Positions 1-11,685 of a stretch of DNA of 64,000 bases are shown piece after piece. The stretch's first letter is position 1, and every line of letters starts with the position of its first letter. This stretch comes from Ehretia macrophylla (taxonomy: Eukaryota > Streptophyta > Magnoliopsida > Boraginales > Ehretiaceae): assembly GCA_037974665.1 (NCBI GenBank), contig CM075773.1, forward strand, positions 28,179,853 through 28,243,852. The letters run 5' to 3'. The position numbers and the translations under genes are program-made. Below the pieces are notes generated by a model, which was not told where the DNA came from, did no database searches, and saw only the letters and a program-made list of their open reading frames with translations.

Positions 1-743
1 TCGTAGAGCTCTTAGAGAGCTTTCTAACGGTATGTTGTGCGACACGTAACTCCTTACGGATCAAAAGTTATGGGCACCGTAGCGACGGATACTTGGTTAC
101 AAGCCCCACGCCCTCGATTTGCAGGCCCAGCCTCTTTGTGAAGTAAATTTGTCTTAACCAAGGAGCCATGGGATTCGGTAGTAGAAATGTGATAGATTAG
201 GTTGTCGTATTTTTCGCGGCTCACGACGTACGATCAGGGATGGAAAAACAGCGCAAAAAAAGAAAAATATCCTGAAATTGGTGAAAAGAGTTCAATTTTG
301 GACTCTGAAAATAGCCGCAGCCGAGCAAGATTGCCACCCCCATCGTAGAGCTCCCAGAGAGCTTTCTAACGGTATGCTGTGCACCGCGTAACTCCTTACG
401 GATCAAAAGTTATGGGCATTAGAGCGACGAGGACTAGGTCCCAAGCCCCATAACCTCGATTTATGGGCCTAGCCTCTATGTGAAGCGAAGTTGTCTTAAC
501 CAAGGTGCCATGGGATTTGGTAATAGAAATGTGATGGATTAGGTTGTGTTTTTTTTCGCGGCTCACGACGTACGATCCGGGACGGAAAAACAGCACAAAA
601 AAAGAAAAGTATAACAAAATTGATGAAAATGTTCGATTTTGAGCTTCGAAAATTAGTGCATCCAAGCAGTCTTACTACCCTCTTCGTAGAGCTCTCAGAG
701 AGCTTTCCAACGGTATGTTGTGCGCCGTGTAACCCCTTATGGA

Positions 744-1084
744 TCAAAAGTTATGGGCATCGTAGCGACGGAGACCTTGTCCTAAGCCCCACGCCCTCGA
801 TTTGCAAGCCCAGCTTCTCTATGAAGTAAAGTTGTCTTAACCAAGGTACTGTGGGATTCGGTAATAGAAATTTGATGGACTAGGTTGTTGTCCTTTTCGC
901 GGCTCACGACATATGATACGGGATGAAAAAACAGCGCAAAAAAAGAAAAGTCTCCCGAAACTGATGAAAACGATAGATTTTGATCGACAAAAATAAGCGC
1001 AGGCAATCAGGCTTGCTGCCCCCGTCGTAGACCTCTCAAAGTGCTTTCTAACAGTATGCTGTGCAACGCGTAACTCCTTACCGA
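744..1084 (+). repeat. Representative satellite monomer
   Basis: One complete 341-bp unit, phased on TCAAAAGTTATGGG. In order it shows CCCAAGCCCC-like and CTCGATTTGC blocks, the GTTGTCTTAACCAAGGT block, GGATTCGGTAATAGAAAT, the CGCGGCTCACGAC block, an A-rich tract of about 25 bp, the HindIII-type dyad region and the GAGCTCTC dyad region. It is given only as a reference for the array. Confidence 0.85.
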
Positions 1085-2290
1085 TCAAAAGTTATGGGCA
1101 CTAGAGCGACGGAGACCAGGTCTCAAGCCCCACGCCCTTGATTTATGGGCCTAGCCTCTTTGTGAAGCAAAGTTGTCTTAACCAAGGTGCCATGGGATTC
1201 GATAATAGAAATGTGATGGATTAGATTGTCGTCCTTTTCGCGGCTCATTACGTACGATCCGAGACAAAAAAATAGCTCAAAAGAAGAAATGTGTCCCAAA
1301 ACTGATGAAAATATTTGATTTTGGGCTCTGAAAATAGGCACAGGCAAGCAAGCTTGCTGCCCTATTCGTAGAGTTCTCGGAGAGCTTTTCAACGGTATTT
1401 TGTGCGCCGCGTAACTCCTTACGGATCAAATGTTATGGGCATCGGAGCGACGAAGACTTGGTCCCAAGCCCTCTGCCCTCTATTTGCGGGCCCAGCCTCT
1501 ATGTGAAGCGAACTTGTCTTATCCAAGGTGTCGTGGGATTTGAAAATAGAAATGTGTTGGATTAGGTTGTCGTCCTTTTCGCGGCTCACGACATATGATC
1601 CGTGACGAAAAAACAGTGCAAAAAAAGAAAAGTATCCCGAAACTGATGAAAACGATAGATTTTGATCTACAAAAATAGGCGCAGGCAATCAGGCTTGCTG
1701 CCCCCGTCGTAGACCTCTCAGAGTCCTTTCTCATGGTATGTTGTGCCCCGCGTAACTCTTTACGGATCAAAAGTTATGGGCACTAGAGCGACGGAGACCA
1801 GGTCTCAAGCCCCACGCCCTCGATTTATGGGCCTAGCCTCTTTGTGAAGCAAAGTTGTCTTAACCAAGATGCCATGGGATTCGATAATAGAAATATAATG
1901 GATTAGATTGTCGTCCTTTTCGCGGCTCATTACGTACGATCCGGGACAAAAAAAATAGCTCAAAAGAAGAAATGTGTCCCAAAACTGATGAAAATGTTTG
2001 ATTTTGGGCTCTGAAAATAGGCACAGGCAAGCAAGCTTGCTACCCCATTCGTAGAGTTCTCGGAGAGCTTTTCAACGGTATTTTGTGCGCCGCGTAACTC
2101 CTTACAGATCAAAAGTAATGGGCATCAGAGCGACGGAGACTTGGTCCCAAGCCCTCTGCCCTCTATTTGCGGGCCCAGCCTCTATGTGAAGCGAACTTGT
2201 CTTATCCAAGGTGTCGTGGGATTTGAAAATAGAAATAAGATGGATTAGGTTGTCGTCCTTTTCGCGGCTCACGACGTACGATCCGGGACC
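1085..2290 (+). repeat. Duplicated satellite dimer (higher-order unit of ~682 bp)
   Basis: Monomers starting at 1085 and 1767 share private variants such as CTCATTACGTACGATCC and TATTTTGTGCGCC. Monomers starting at 1426 and 2108 share TTGTCTTATCCAAGG and GGGATTTGAAAATAG. The dimer 1085-1766 is therefore repeated from 1767 and loses similarity near 2290. Related variant monomers appear again around 8870-9300, which points to copying over about 7 kb. Confidence 0.75.
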
Positions 2291-3945
2291 GAAAAACTAC
2301 GAGAAAGAAGAAAAGTGTCCCAAAACTGATGAAAATGATAGATTTTGGGCTTCAAAAATAGACGCAGCCTAGCAAGCTAGCTGCCCCCATTGTAGAGCTC
2401 TCTGAAAGCTTTCCAACGGTATGCCATGCACCATGTAACTCCTTACTAATCAAAAGTTATGGCCACCAGAGCAACGGAGACCTAGTCCCAAGCCCCATGC
2501 CCTCAATTTGTGGGCCCAACCTCTATGTGAAGTAAAGTTGTCTTAACCAAGGTGCCATGGGATTCAGTAATAGAAATGTGATGGATTAGGTTGTCGTCCT
2601 TTTCGCGACTCACAACGTACGACCCTGGACAAAAAAACAGTGCAAAAAAATAAATGTATCCCAAAACTGATGAAAATGTTCAATCTTATGCTCCGAAAAT
2701 AGGTGCAGCGAAGCAAAATGGTTGCCCCCGTTGTCGAGCTCTTGGAGAGCTTTCTAACGGTATGTTGTGCGCTGCGTAACTCCTTACGAATCAAAAGTTA
2801 TGGGCACTGGAGTGACGAATACCTGGTTACAAGCTCCACGTCCTCGATTTGCGGGACCAGCCTCTACGTGAAGCGAAGTTGTCTTGCCCAGAGTGCCATG
2901 GGATTCGGTAATAGAAATGTGATGGATTAGGTTGTCGTCCTTTCGCGGCTCACGACGTACATTCAGGGATCAAAAAACAGTGCAAAAGAAGAAAAATGTC
3001 CCAAAACTGATGAAAATGTTCGATATTGGGCTCCAAAAATAGGCGTAGCCAAGCAAGCATGCTGCCCACTTTGTAGAGCTCTTGGAGAAATTTCCAACGG
3101 TATGTTGTGCGCCTTGTAACTCCTGACGGATCAAAAGTTATGGGCACCGGAGACCTGGTCCCAAGCACCACGCCCTCAATTGGCAGGCCCAGCCACTATG
3201 TGAAGCGAAGTTGTCTTAACCAAGGTGCTCTGGGATTCGATAATAGAAATGTGATGGATTAGGTTGTCGTCCTTTTCGCGGCTCATGACGTACGATCCAG
3301 GACGGAAAAACAACACAAACAAATTAAAGTATCCCGAAACTGATGAAAATGATCGATTTTGATCTTCGAAAATAGGCGCAGCCTAGCAGGCTTGCTGCCC
3401 TAGTCGTACAGCTCTCGGAATGCTTTCCAACGGTATGTTGTGCGCCGCGTAACTCCTCACGGATCAAAAGTTATGGGCACCAGAGCGACGAAAACAAGGT
3501 TCCAAGCCCCATGCCCTCGAGTTGCGGGCCTAGCCTCTATGTGAAGCGAAGTTGTCTAACCAAGGTACCGTGGGATTCGGTAATAGAAATGTGATGGATT
3601 CGGTTGTCGTCCTTTTCGTGGCTCACAACGTACGATCCGGGTCAAAAAAATTGCTCAAAAGAAGAAAAGTATCCCAAAACAGATGAAAACATTCGATTTT
3701 GGGATCCGAATATAGGCGTAGCCAAGCAAGCTTGCTGCCCCCTTTGTAGAGCTCTTGGAGTGCTTTTCAACGGTATGTTGTGCGCTACGTTACTCCTTAC
3801 GAATCAAAAGTTATGGGCACCAGAGTGATAGAGACCTGGTCCCAAGCCCCCATGCCCTCAGTTTGCGGGCCCAGCCTCTATGTGAAGCAAAGTTGTGTTG
3901 CCCAAGGTGCGGTGGGATTCGGTAATAAAAATGTGATAGATTAGG

Positions 3946-4010
3946 TTGTCATCTTTTTCGTTGCTCATGATGTATTTTGTGCTACGAAAACAGGCGCAGC
4001 CCAATAAGCT
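3946..4010 (+). repeat. Satellite monomer with ~70-80 bp internal deletion
   Basis: The CTCACGACGTACGAT block is joined directly to ATTTTGTGCT and the CGAAAACAGGCGCAGCC end of the monomer near 3970-3985. The A-rich tract and the TGATGAAAACGTTCGAT block are missing. Short matching GAT/CGAT sequence at both deletion edges suggests a microhomology-type loss. Confidence 0.7.
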
Positions 4011-7000
4011 TGTTGCCCCCGTCGTAGAGTACTCGGAGAGCTTTGCAATGGTATGCTGTGCACCACGTAACTCCTTACGGATCAAAAGTTATGGGCATCG
4101 GAGCGACGGAGACCTGGTCCCAAGGCCCACACCCTCGATTTGTAGGCCGAGCCTCTATGCGAAGTAAAGTTTTTTTAACCAAGGTGTCGTGGGATTCGGT
4201 AATAGAAATGTGATGGATTAGGTTGTCGTCCTTTTTGCGGCTCACGACGTACGATCCCGGACGAAAAAATAGCGCAAAAAAATAAATGAGTCTCGAAATT
4301 GATGAAAACGTTCAATTTTGGTCTCTGAAAATGGGTGCAGCCAAGGTGGCTTGCTGGCCCCATCGTAGAGCTCTCGGAGAGCTTTCCAACGGTATGCCGT
4401 GCGCCGCGTAACTCCTTACGGATCAAAAGTTATGGGCACCGGAGCCACGGAGACCACGTCCCAAGCCCCAAGCCCTCAATTTGTGGGCCCAGCCTCTATG
4501 TGAAGTGAAGTTGTCTTAACCAAGGTGCCGTGGGATTAGATAATAGAAATGTGATTGATTAGGTTGTCGTCCTTTTCGCGGCTCACGACGTACAATCCAA
4601 GATGGAAAAACAGCACAAAAAAATATATTATCTCGAAACTGATGAAAATGATCAATTTTGGGCATAGAAAATAGGTGCAGCCTAACAGGTTTGCTGCCCC
4701 CGTCGTAGGGCTCTCGGAGTGCTTTCCAACGGTATGCTGTCAGATGCGTAACTCCTTACGGATCATAAGTTATGGGCACCAGAGCGACAGAAACCAGGTC
4801 CTAAGCCCCACGCCCTCGATTTGCGGGCCCAGCCTCTATGTGAAGTGAAGTTGTCTTAACCAAGGTGTTGTGGGATTCGGTAAGAGAAATGTGATGGATT
4901 TGGTTGTCGTCCTTTTCGCGCCTCACGACGTACGATCCAGGACAAAAAAGCAGCTCAAAAGAATAAAAGTGTCCCAAAACTGATGAAAATTGTCGATTTT
5001 GGGCTCCGAAAATAGGCACAGCCAAGCAAGCTTGCTTCCCCCTTCGTAGAGTTCTCGAAGAGCTTTCCAATGGTATGTTGTGCGTCACGTAACTCCTTAC
5101 GGATCAAAAGTTATGGGCATCGAAGCGACGGAGACCTGGTCCTAAACCCCCTGCCCTCGATTTGTAGGCCTAGCCTCTATGTGAAGCGAAATTGTCTTAA
5201 CCAAGGTACCGTGGGATTCAATAATACAAATGTGATGGATTAGGTTGTCGTCCTTTTCGCGGCTCCCGACATACGATCCGGGATGGAAAAACAGCGCAAA
5301 AAAATAAATGAGTCCTGAAACTGATGAAAACGTACGACTTTGGACGCTAAAAATAGGCGCAGCCAAGCAAGCGTGCTGCCCCCATTATAGAGCTCTCGAA
5401 TAGTTTTCCAACGATATGCTATACTCCGCGTAACTCCTGACTGATCAAAAGTTGTGGGCAACGGAGCGACGGAGACCCGGTCCCAAGCCCCACACCCTCG
5501 ATTTGCTGGTCCAGCCTCTATGTGAAGCGACATTGTCTTAACCAATGTGCCGTGGGATTCGGTAATAGAAATGTGATGGATTAGATTGTCGTCCTTTTCG
5601 CGTCTCACGACGTACGATATAGGATGGAAAAATAGCGCAGAAAAAGAAAAGTATTACAAAACTGATGAAAAATTCAATTTTAGGCTACAAAAATAGGTGC
5701 AGTGAAGCAAAATGGCTTCCCCCGTCGTAGATTTCTTGGAGAGCTTTCCAACGGTATGCTGTGCGCTGCGTAACTCCTTACGGATCAAAAGTTATGGGCA
5801 CTAGAGAGGCGAATACCTGGTCACAAGCTCCACGCCCTCGGTTTGCGGGACCAGCCTCTACGTGAAGCGAAGTTGTCTTGCCCAGAGTTCCATAGGAATC
5901 GGTAATAGAAATGTTATGGATTAGGTTGTCGTCCTTTTCGTGGCTCACGATGTACGACCCGGGACGAAAAAACAGTGCAAAAGAATAAAAGTGTCCCCAA
6001 ACTAATGAAAACGTTCGATATGGTGCTCCGAAAATGGGCACAGCCAAGCAAGCATGCTGCCCCCTTTGTAGAGCTCTCGTAGTGCTTTCCAACAGTATGC
6101 TGTGCTCTGCGTAACTCTTTACGGATCAAAAGTTATGAGCACTGGAGCGACGGAGAGCAGGTCCCAAGCCACACGCCCTCGATTTGCGGGCCCAACCTCT
6201 ATGTGAAATGAAGTTGTCTTAACCAAGGTAGCATGGGATTCGGTTATAGAAATGTAATGGTTTAGGTTGTCGTCCTTTTTGCGGCTCCCGACGTACGATC
6301 CCGGACGAGAAAATAGCGCAAAAAAAAATAGTCCCGAAATTGATGAAATCGTTCCATTTTGGGCTCCGAAAATAGGCACAGCCCAGCAGGCTTGCTACCC
6401 CCATCATAGAGCTCTCAAAGAGCTTTCCAATGATATGTTGTGCGTCGCGCAACTCCTTATGGATCAAAAGTTATGGGCACCAGAGTGACGGAGACCAGGT
6501 CCTAAGCCCCACACCCTCGATTTACGGGCCCAGCCTCTATGTGAAGTGAAGTTGTCTTAACCAAGGTGCCATGGGATTCGGTAATTGAAATGTGATGGAT
6601 TCGGTTGTCGTCCTTTTCGCAGCTCTTGGCATACGATCGGGGACAAAAAAACAGCTCAAAGAAGAAAAGTTTCCCAAAACTGATGAAAAAGTTCAATTTT
6701 GGGCTCCGAAAATAGGCACAGCCAAGCAAGCTTTCTGCACCCTTCGTAGAGCTCTCGGAGAGCTTTCCAACGCCATGTTGTGTGCCGCGTAACTCCTTAC
6801 GGATCAAAAGTTATGGGCACCAGAGCGACGGAGACCTAGTCCCAAGCCCCTTACCCTCGATTTGCAGGCCCAGCCTCTATGTAAAGCAAAGTAGTCTTAA
6901 CCAAGGTGCCGTGGGATTTGGTAATAGAAATGTGATGGATTAGGTTGTCGTCCTTTTTGACTCTCACGACGTACGATCCGGGACGGAAAAACACCGCAAA

Positions 7001-10000
7001 AAAAGAAAAGTGTCCCGAAATTGATGAAAACATTCAATTTTGGGCTCCAAAAATAGGCGCAGCTGAGCAGGCTCTCTGCCCCCGTCGTAGAGCTCTCAGA
7101 GAGCTTTCCAACGGTATGCTGTGCGCCGCGTAACTCTTTACGGATCAAAAGTTATGGGCACCGGAGCGACGGAGACCAAGTCCCAAGCCCCACGCCCTTG
7201 ATTTGCAAGCCCAGCCTCTATGTGAAGTAAATTTGTCTTAACCAAGGAGCCATGGGATTCGGTAGTAGAAATGTGATAGATTAGGTTGTCGTCCTTTTCG
7301 CGGCTCACGACGTACGATCAGGGACAGAAAAATAGTGGAAAAAAAGAAGAAAAGTAGCCCGAAACTGTAGAAAACATTCAATTTTGGGTTCTAACAATAG
7401 GCGCAGCCGAGCAAGCATGCTGCCTCCATCGGAGAGCTCTCGAAGAGCTTTCCAACGGTATGCTGTGCGCCGTATAACTCTGTACGGATCAATAGTTTTG
7501 GGCACCGGAACGACGGGGACCTGGTCCCAAGGCCCATGCCCTTGATTTGCAGGCCCAGCCTCTATGTGAAGTAAAGTTGTCTTAACCAAGGTGCCATGGC
7601 ATTTGGTAATAGAAATGTGCTGGATTAGGTTGTCGTCCTTTTCGCAACTCACGACGTACGATCCGTGACAAAAAAATAGATAAAAAAAGAAATGAGCCAC
7701 AAAACTGATGAGAACATTCGATTTTGGGCTCCAAAAATTGGCACAAGCAAGCAGGCTTGCTGCCCCCATTGTAGAGCTCTCGGAGAGCTTTGCAACGGTA
7801 TGTTGTGCACCTCGTAACTCATTCCGTATCAAAAGTTATGGGCACCGGAGCGACGGAGACCTGGTCCCAAGCCCCACACCCTCAATTTGCGAGCCCAGCC
7901 TCTATGTGAAACGAAGTTGTCTTAACCAATGTGCCATGGGATTCGGAAACTGAAATGTGATGGATTAGATTGTCGTCCATTTCGCGGCTCACGACGTACG
8001 ATCCAGGACGAAAAGATAGCACAAAAAAAGAAAAGTATCCCAAAACTGATGAAAACGTTCAATTTTAGGCTCCGAAAATAGGCACAGCGAAGCAAAATGG
8101 TTGCCCCCGTCGTAGAGCTCTCAGAGAGCTTTCCAATGGTATGCTGTGTGTTGCGTAACTTATTACGGATCAAAAGTTATAGGCACTGGAGCGACGGATA
8201 CCAAGTCACAAGCTCTACGCCCTCGGTTTTTGGGCTCATCCTCTACGTGAATCGAAGTTGAATTGCCGAAGGTTCCATGGGATTCGATAATAGAAATGTG
8301 ATTGATTAGGTTTTCGTCTTTTTCACGGCTCACGACGTACGATCCGGGAATAAAAAATAGTGCAAAAGAAGAAACGTATCTCAAAACTGATGAAAACGTT
8401 CGATTCTGGGCTCCAAAAATAGGTGCAGCCAAGCAAGATTGCTGCCCCTTTGTAGAGCTCTCGGAGAGCTTTCTAACGGTATGTAGTGCACCTCGTAACT
8501 CCTTCCGGATCAAAAGTTATGGGCACGAGAGCGACGGAGACCTGGTCCTAAGCCCCACACCCTCGATTTGCGGGCCCAGCCTTTATGTGAAGCGAAGTTG
8601 TCTTAACCAAGTGCTGTGGGATTTGATAATAAAAATGTGAAGGATTAGGTTGTCGGCCTTTTCGCAGATCGCGCCGTACGATCCGGGACCAAAAAATAGC
8701 GCAAAAAAAGAAAAGTATCCCGGAACTGATGAAAACGATAGATTTTGATCTCCGAAAATAGGCACAGCCAAGCAAGCTTGCTGCCCCCGTCGTAGACCTC
8801 TCGGAGTGCTTTTTAACAGTATGTTGTACGCCGCGTAACTCGTTACAGATCAAAAGTTATGAGCACTAGAGTGACGGAGACCAGGTCCCAAGCCCCACGC
8901 CCTCAATTTGCGATTCTAGCCTCTTTGTGAAGCGAAGTTGTCTTAACTAAGGTGCCGTGGGATTCGGTAATAGAAATGTGATGGATTAGATTGTCGTCCA
9001 TTTCGCGACTCACTACGTACGATCCGGACGAAAAAATAGTTCAGAAGAAGAAAAGTATCCCAAAACTAATGAAAACGTTCGATTTTGGGCTCTGAAAATA
9101 ATCGCAGCCAAGCAAGCTTGCTTCCCCATTCGTAGAGCTCTCGGAGAGCTTTTCAACGGTATGTTGTGCGTCGCGTAACTCCTTACAAATCAAAAGTTAT
9201 GGGCATCGGAGCGATATAGACCTGGTCCCAAGCCCCCTGCCCTCGATTTGCGGGCCCAGCCTCTATGTGAAGCGAAGTTGTCTTATCCAAGGTGCAGTGG
9301 GATTCAAAAATAGAAATGTGATAGATTAGGCTGTCGTCCTTTTCGCTGCTCACGACGTACGATCCGGGACGGAAAAACAGCACAAAAATAGAAAACTGTC
9401 CTGAAACTAATGAAAATGTTAGATTTTGGGCTTCAAAAATAGAGGCAGCCTAGCAAGCTTGCTGCACCCGTTGTAGAGCTCTCAGAGAACTTTCTAACAG
9501 TATGCTGTACGTCACGTAACTCCTTACGGATCAAAAGTTATGGCACCAGAGCGACGGAGACCTTGTCCCAAGCCCCACGCCCTTGATTTGCGGGCCCAAC
9601 CTCTATGTGAAGTAAAGTTTCCTTAACCAAGGTGCCATGGGATTCAGTAATAGAAATGTGATGGATTAGGTTGTCATCCTTTTTGCGGCTCACGACGTAC
9701 GATCCCGGACATAAAAACAGGGCAAAAAAATAAATGACTCTCGAAATTAATAAAAACATTCATCTTTGGGCTCCAAAAATAGGTGCAGCCAAGAAGGCTT
9801 GCTAGCTCCATCGTAGAGCTCTCAGAGAGCTTTCCAGCAGTATGCCGTACGCCACGTAACTCTTTACAAATCAAAAGTTATGGGCACCAGAGCGACGGAG
9901 ACCACGTCACAAGTCCCACGCCCTCAATTTGTGGGCCCAGCCTCTATGTGAAGTGAAGTTGTCTTAACCAAGGTGCCGTGGGATTAGGTAATAGAAATGT

Positions 10001-10810
10001 GATGGATTAGGTTATCGTCCTTTTTGCAGCTCACGACGTACGATCCGAGACGGAAAAATAGCGCAAAAAAAGAAAATTATCCCAAAACTGATGAATATGA
10101 TCAATTTTGGGCACATAAAATAGGTGCAACCTAGCAGGCTTGCTGCCCCCGTCGTAGAGCTCTCGGAGTGCTTTCCAATGGTATACTGTCAGCCGCGTAA
10201 CTCCTTACAGATTACAAGTTATGGGCACCAGAGCGATGGAAACTAGGTCCTAAGCCCCACGCCCTCGATTTGCGGGCCCAGCCTCTATGTGAAGCGAAGT
10301 TGTCTTAACCAAGGTACTGTGGGATTCGGTAAGAGAAATGCGAAGGATTTGGTTGTCGTCCTTTTCGCGCCTCACGACGTACGATCCGAGATGAAAAAAT
10401 AACTCAAAAGAAGAAAAGTGTCTCAAAACTGTTGAAAACATTCAATTTTGGGCTCCGAAAAAAGGCGCAACCAAGCAAGCTTGCTGCCCCCATCTTAGAG
10501 CTCTCGGTGAGCTTTCCAATGGTATGTTATGCGGCACGTAACTCCTTACGAATAAAAAGTTATAGGCATCAAAGCGACGGAGACCTGGTCCCGAGCCCCC
10601 AGCCCTCGATTTGTGGGCCCAGCCTCTATGTGAAGCGAAATTGTCTTAACCAAGGTACCATGGGATTCGATAAAACAAATGTGATGGATTAGGTTGTCGT
10701 CCTTTTCGCGGCTCCCGACGCACGATCCGGGATGGAAAAACAGAGCAAAAAAATAAATGAGTCCTGAAACTAATGAAAACGTACGATTTTGGGCTCCAAA
10801 AATAGGCGCA

Positions 10811-11184
10811 GCCAAGCAAGCTTGCTACACCCATCGTAGAGCTCTCGAACAACTTTCCAACGGTATGCTGTGTGCCGCGTAACTCCTTACGGATCAAAAG
10901 TTATGGGCAACGGAGCGACGGAGACCAGGTCCCAACCCCCACGCCCTCGATTTGCGGGTCCAGCCTCTATGTGAAGCGACGTTGTCTTAACAAAGGTGCC
11001 AAGCAAGCTTGCTACACCCATCGTAGAGCTCTCGAACAACTTTCCAACGGTATGCTGTGTGCCGCGTAACTCCTTACGGATCAAAAGTTATGGGCAACGG
11101 AGCGACGGAGACCAGGTCCCAAGCCCCACGCCCTCGATTTGCGGGTCCAGCCTCTATGTGAAGCGACGTTGTCTTAACAAAGGT
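10811..11184 (+). repeat. Recent 187-bp part-monomer tandem duplication
   Basis: The segment starting GCCAAGCAAGCTTGC at 10811 repeats at 10998 and the two 187-bp copies differ at only one base that I can find (near 10936, CCAACCCCC versus CCAAGCCCC). The join has GCC in common. This is about half a monomer and so interrupts the 341-bp register. The near identity marks it as the most recent rearrangement seen in the array. Confidence 0.92.
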
Positions 11185-11650
11185 GCCGTGGGATTCAGTA
11201 ATAGAAATTTGATGGATTAGGTTGTCATCCTTTTCGCCTCTCACGACGTACGATCCGGGAAGTAAAAATAATGTAAAAATAAGAAAAGAGTCCCAAAACT
11301 AATGAAAACATTCAATTTTAGGCTACGAGAATAGGCGCAACTGAGAAGGCTTGGTGCCCCCATCGTAGAGCTCTCAGAGAGCTTTCCAACGGTATGTTGT
11401 GCGCCGTGTAACTCTTTACGGATCAAAAGTTATGGGTATCATAGCGATGGAGACTTGGTCCCAAGCCCCATGCCCTTGATTTGCAAGCGCAGCCTCTATG
11501 TGAAGTAAATTTGTCTTAACCAAGGAGCCATGGTATTCGGTAGTAGAAATGTGATAGATTAGGTTGTCGTCCTTTTCGCGGCTCACGACGTACGATTAGG
11601 GACGGAAAAATAGTGGAAAAAAAGAAAAATATCCCGAAATTGATGAAAAG

Positions 11651-11685
11651 ATTCAATTTTGCGCTGTTTCAGGACTTTTTTCTTC
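11651..11685. other. Satellite orientation switch (inversion junction)
   Basis: The forward monomer runs to ATTCAATTTT ending at 11660. The inverted monomer is clear from TTTCAGGACTTT at 11667. Six bases, GCGCTG, lie between; GCGCTGTTT is itself found in inverted monomers, so this may be a short templated patch. The sequences flanking the junction are imperfect inverted complements, AAGAAAAATATCCCGAAA against TTTCAGGACTTTTTTCTT, with a spacer of about 27 bases. Confidence 0.88.

Larger units (their letters stand above)
1..11660 (+). repeat. Satellite array, ~341-bp monomer, forward block
   Basis: About 34 head-to-tail copies of one monomer. The landmark TCAAAAGTTATGGG falls at 61, 403, 744, 1085 and 1767 (with TCAAATGTTATGGG at 1426), so the period is 341-342 bp. 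Each monomer holds two dyads, AGCAAGCTTGCT and AGCTCTCnGAGAGCT, a CACGACGTACGATCC block and an A-rich tract. Copies differ from each other by roughly 10-20 percent by eye, but some pairs are much closer. The period is not a multiple of three, so the many 60-120 codon open frames shift from copy to copy and are not genes. I do not recognise the satellite family. Confidence 0.97.
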
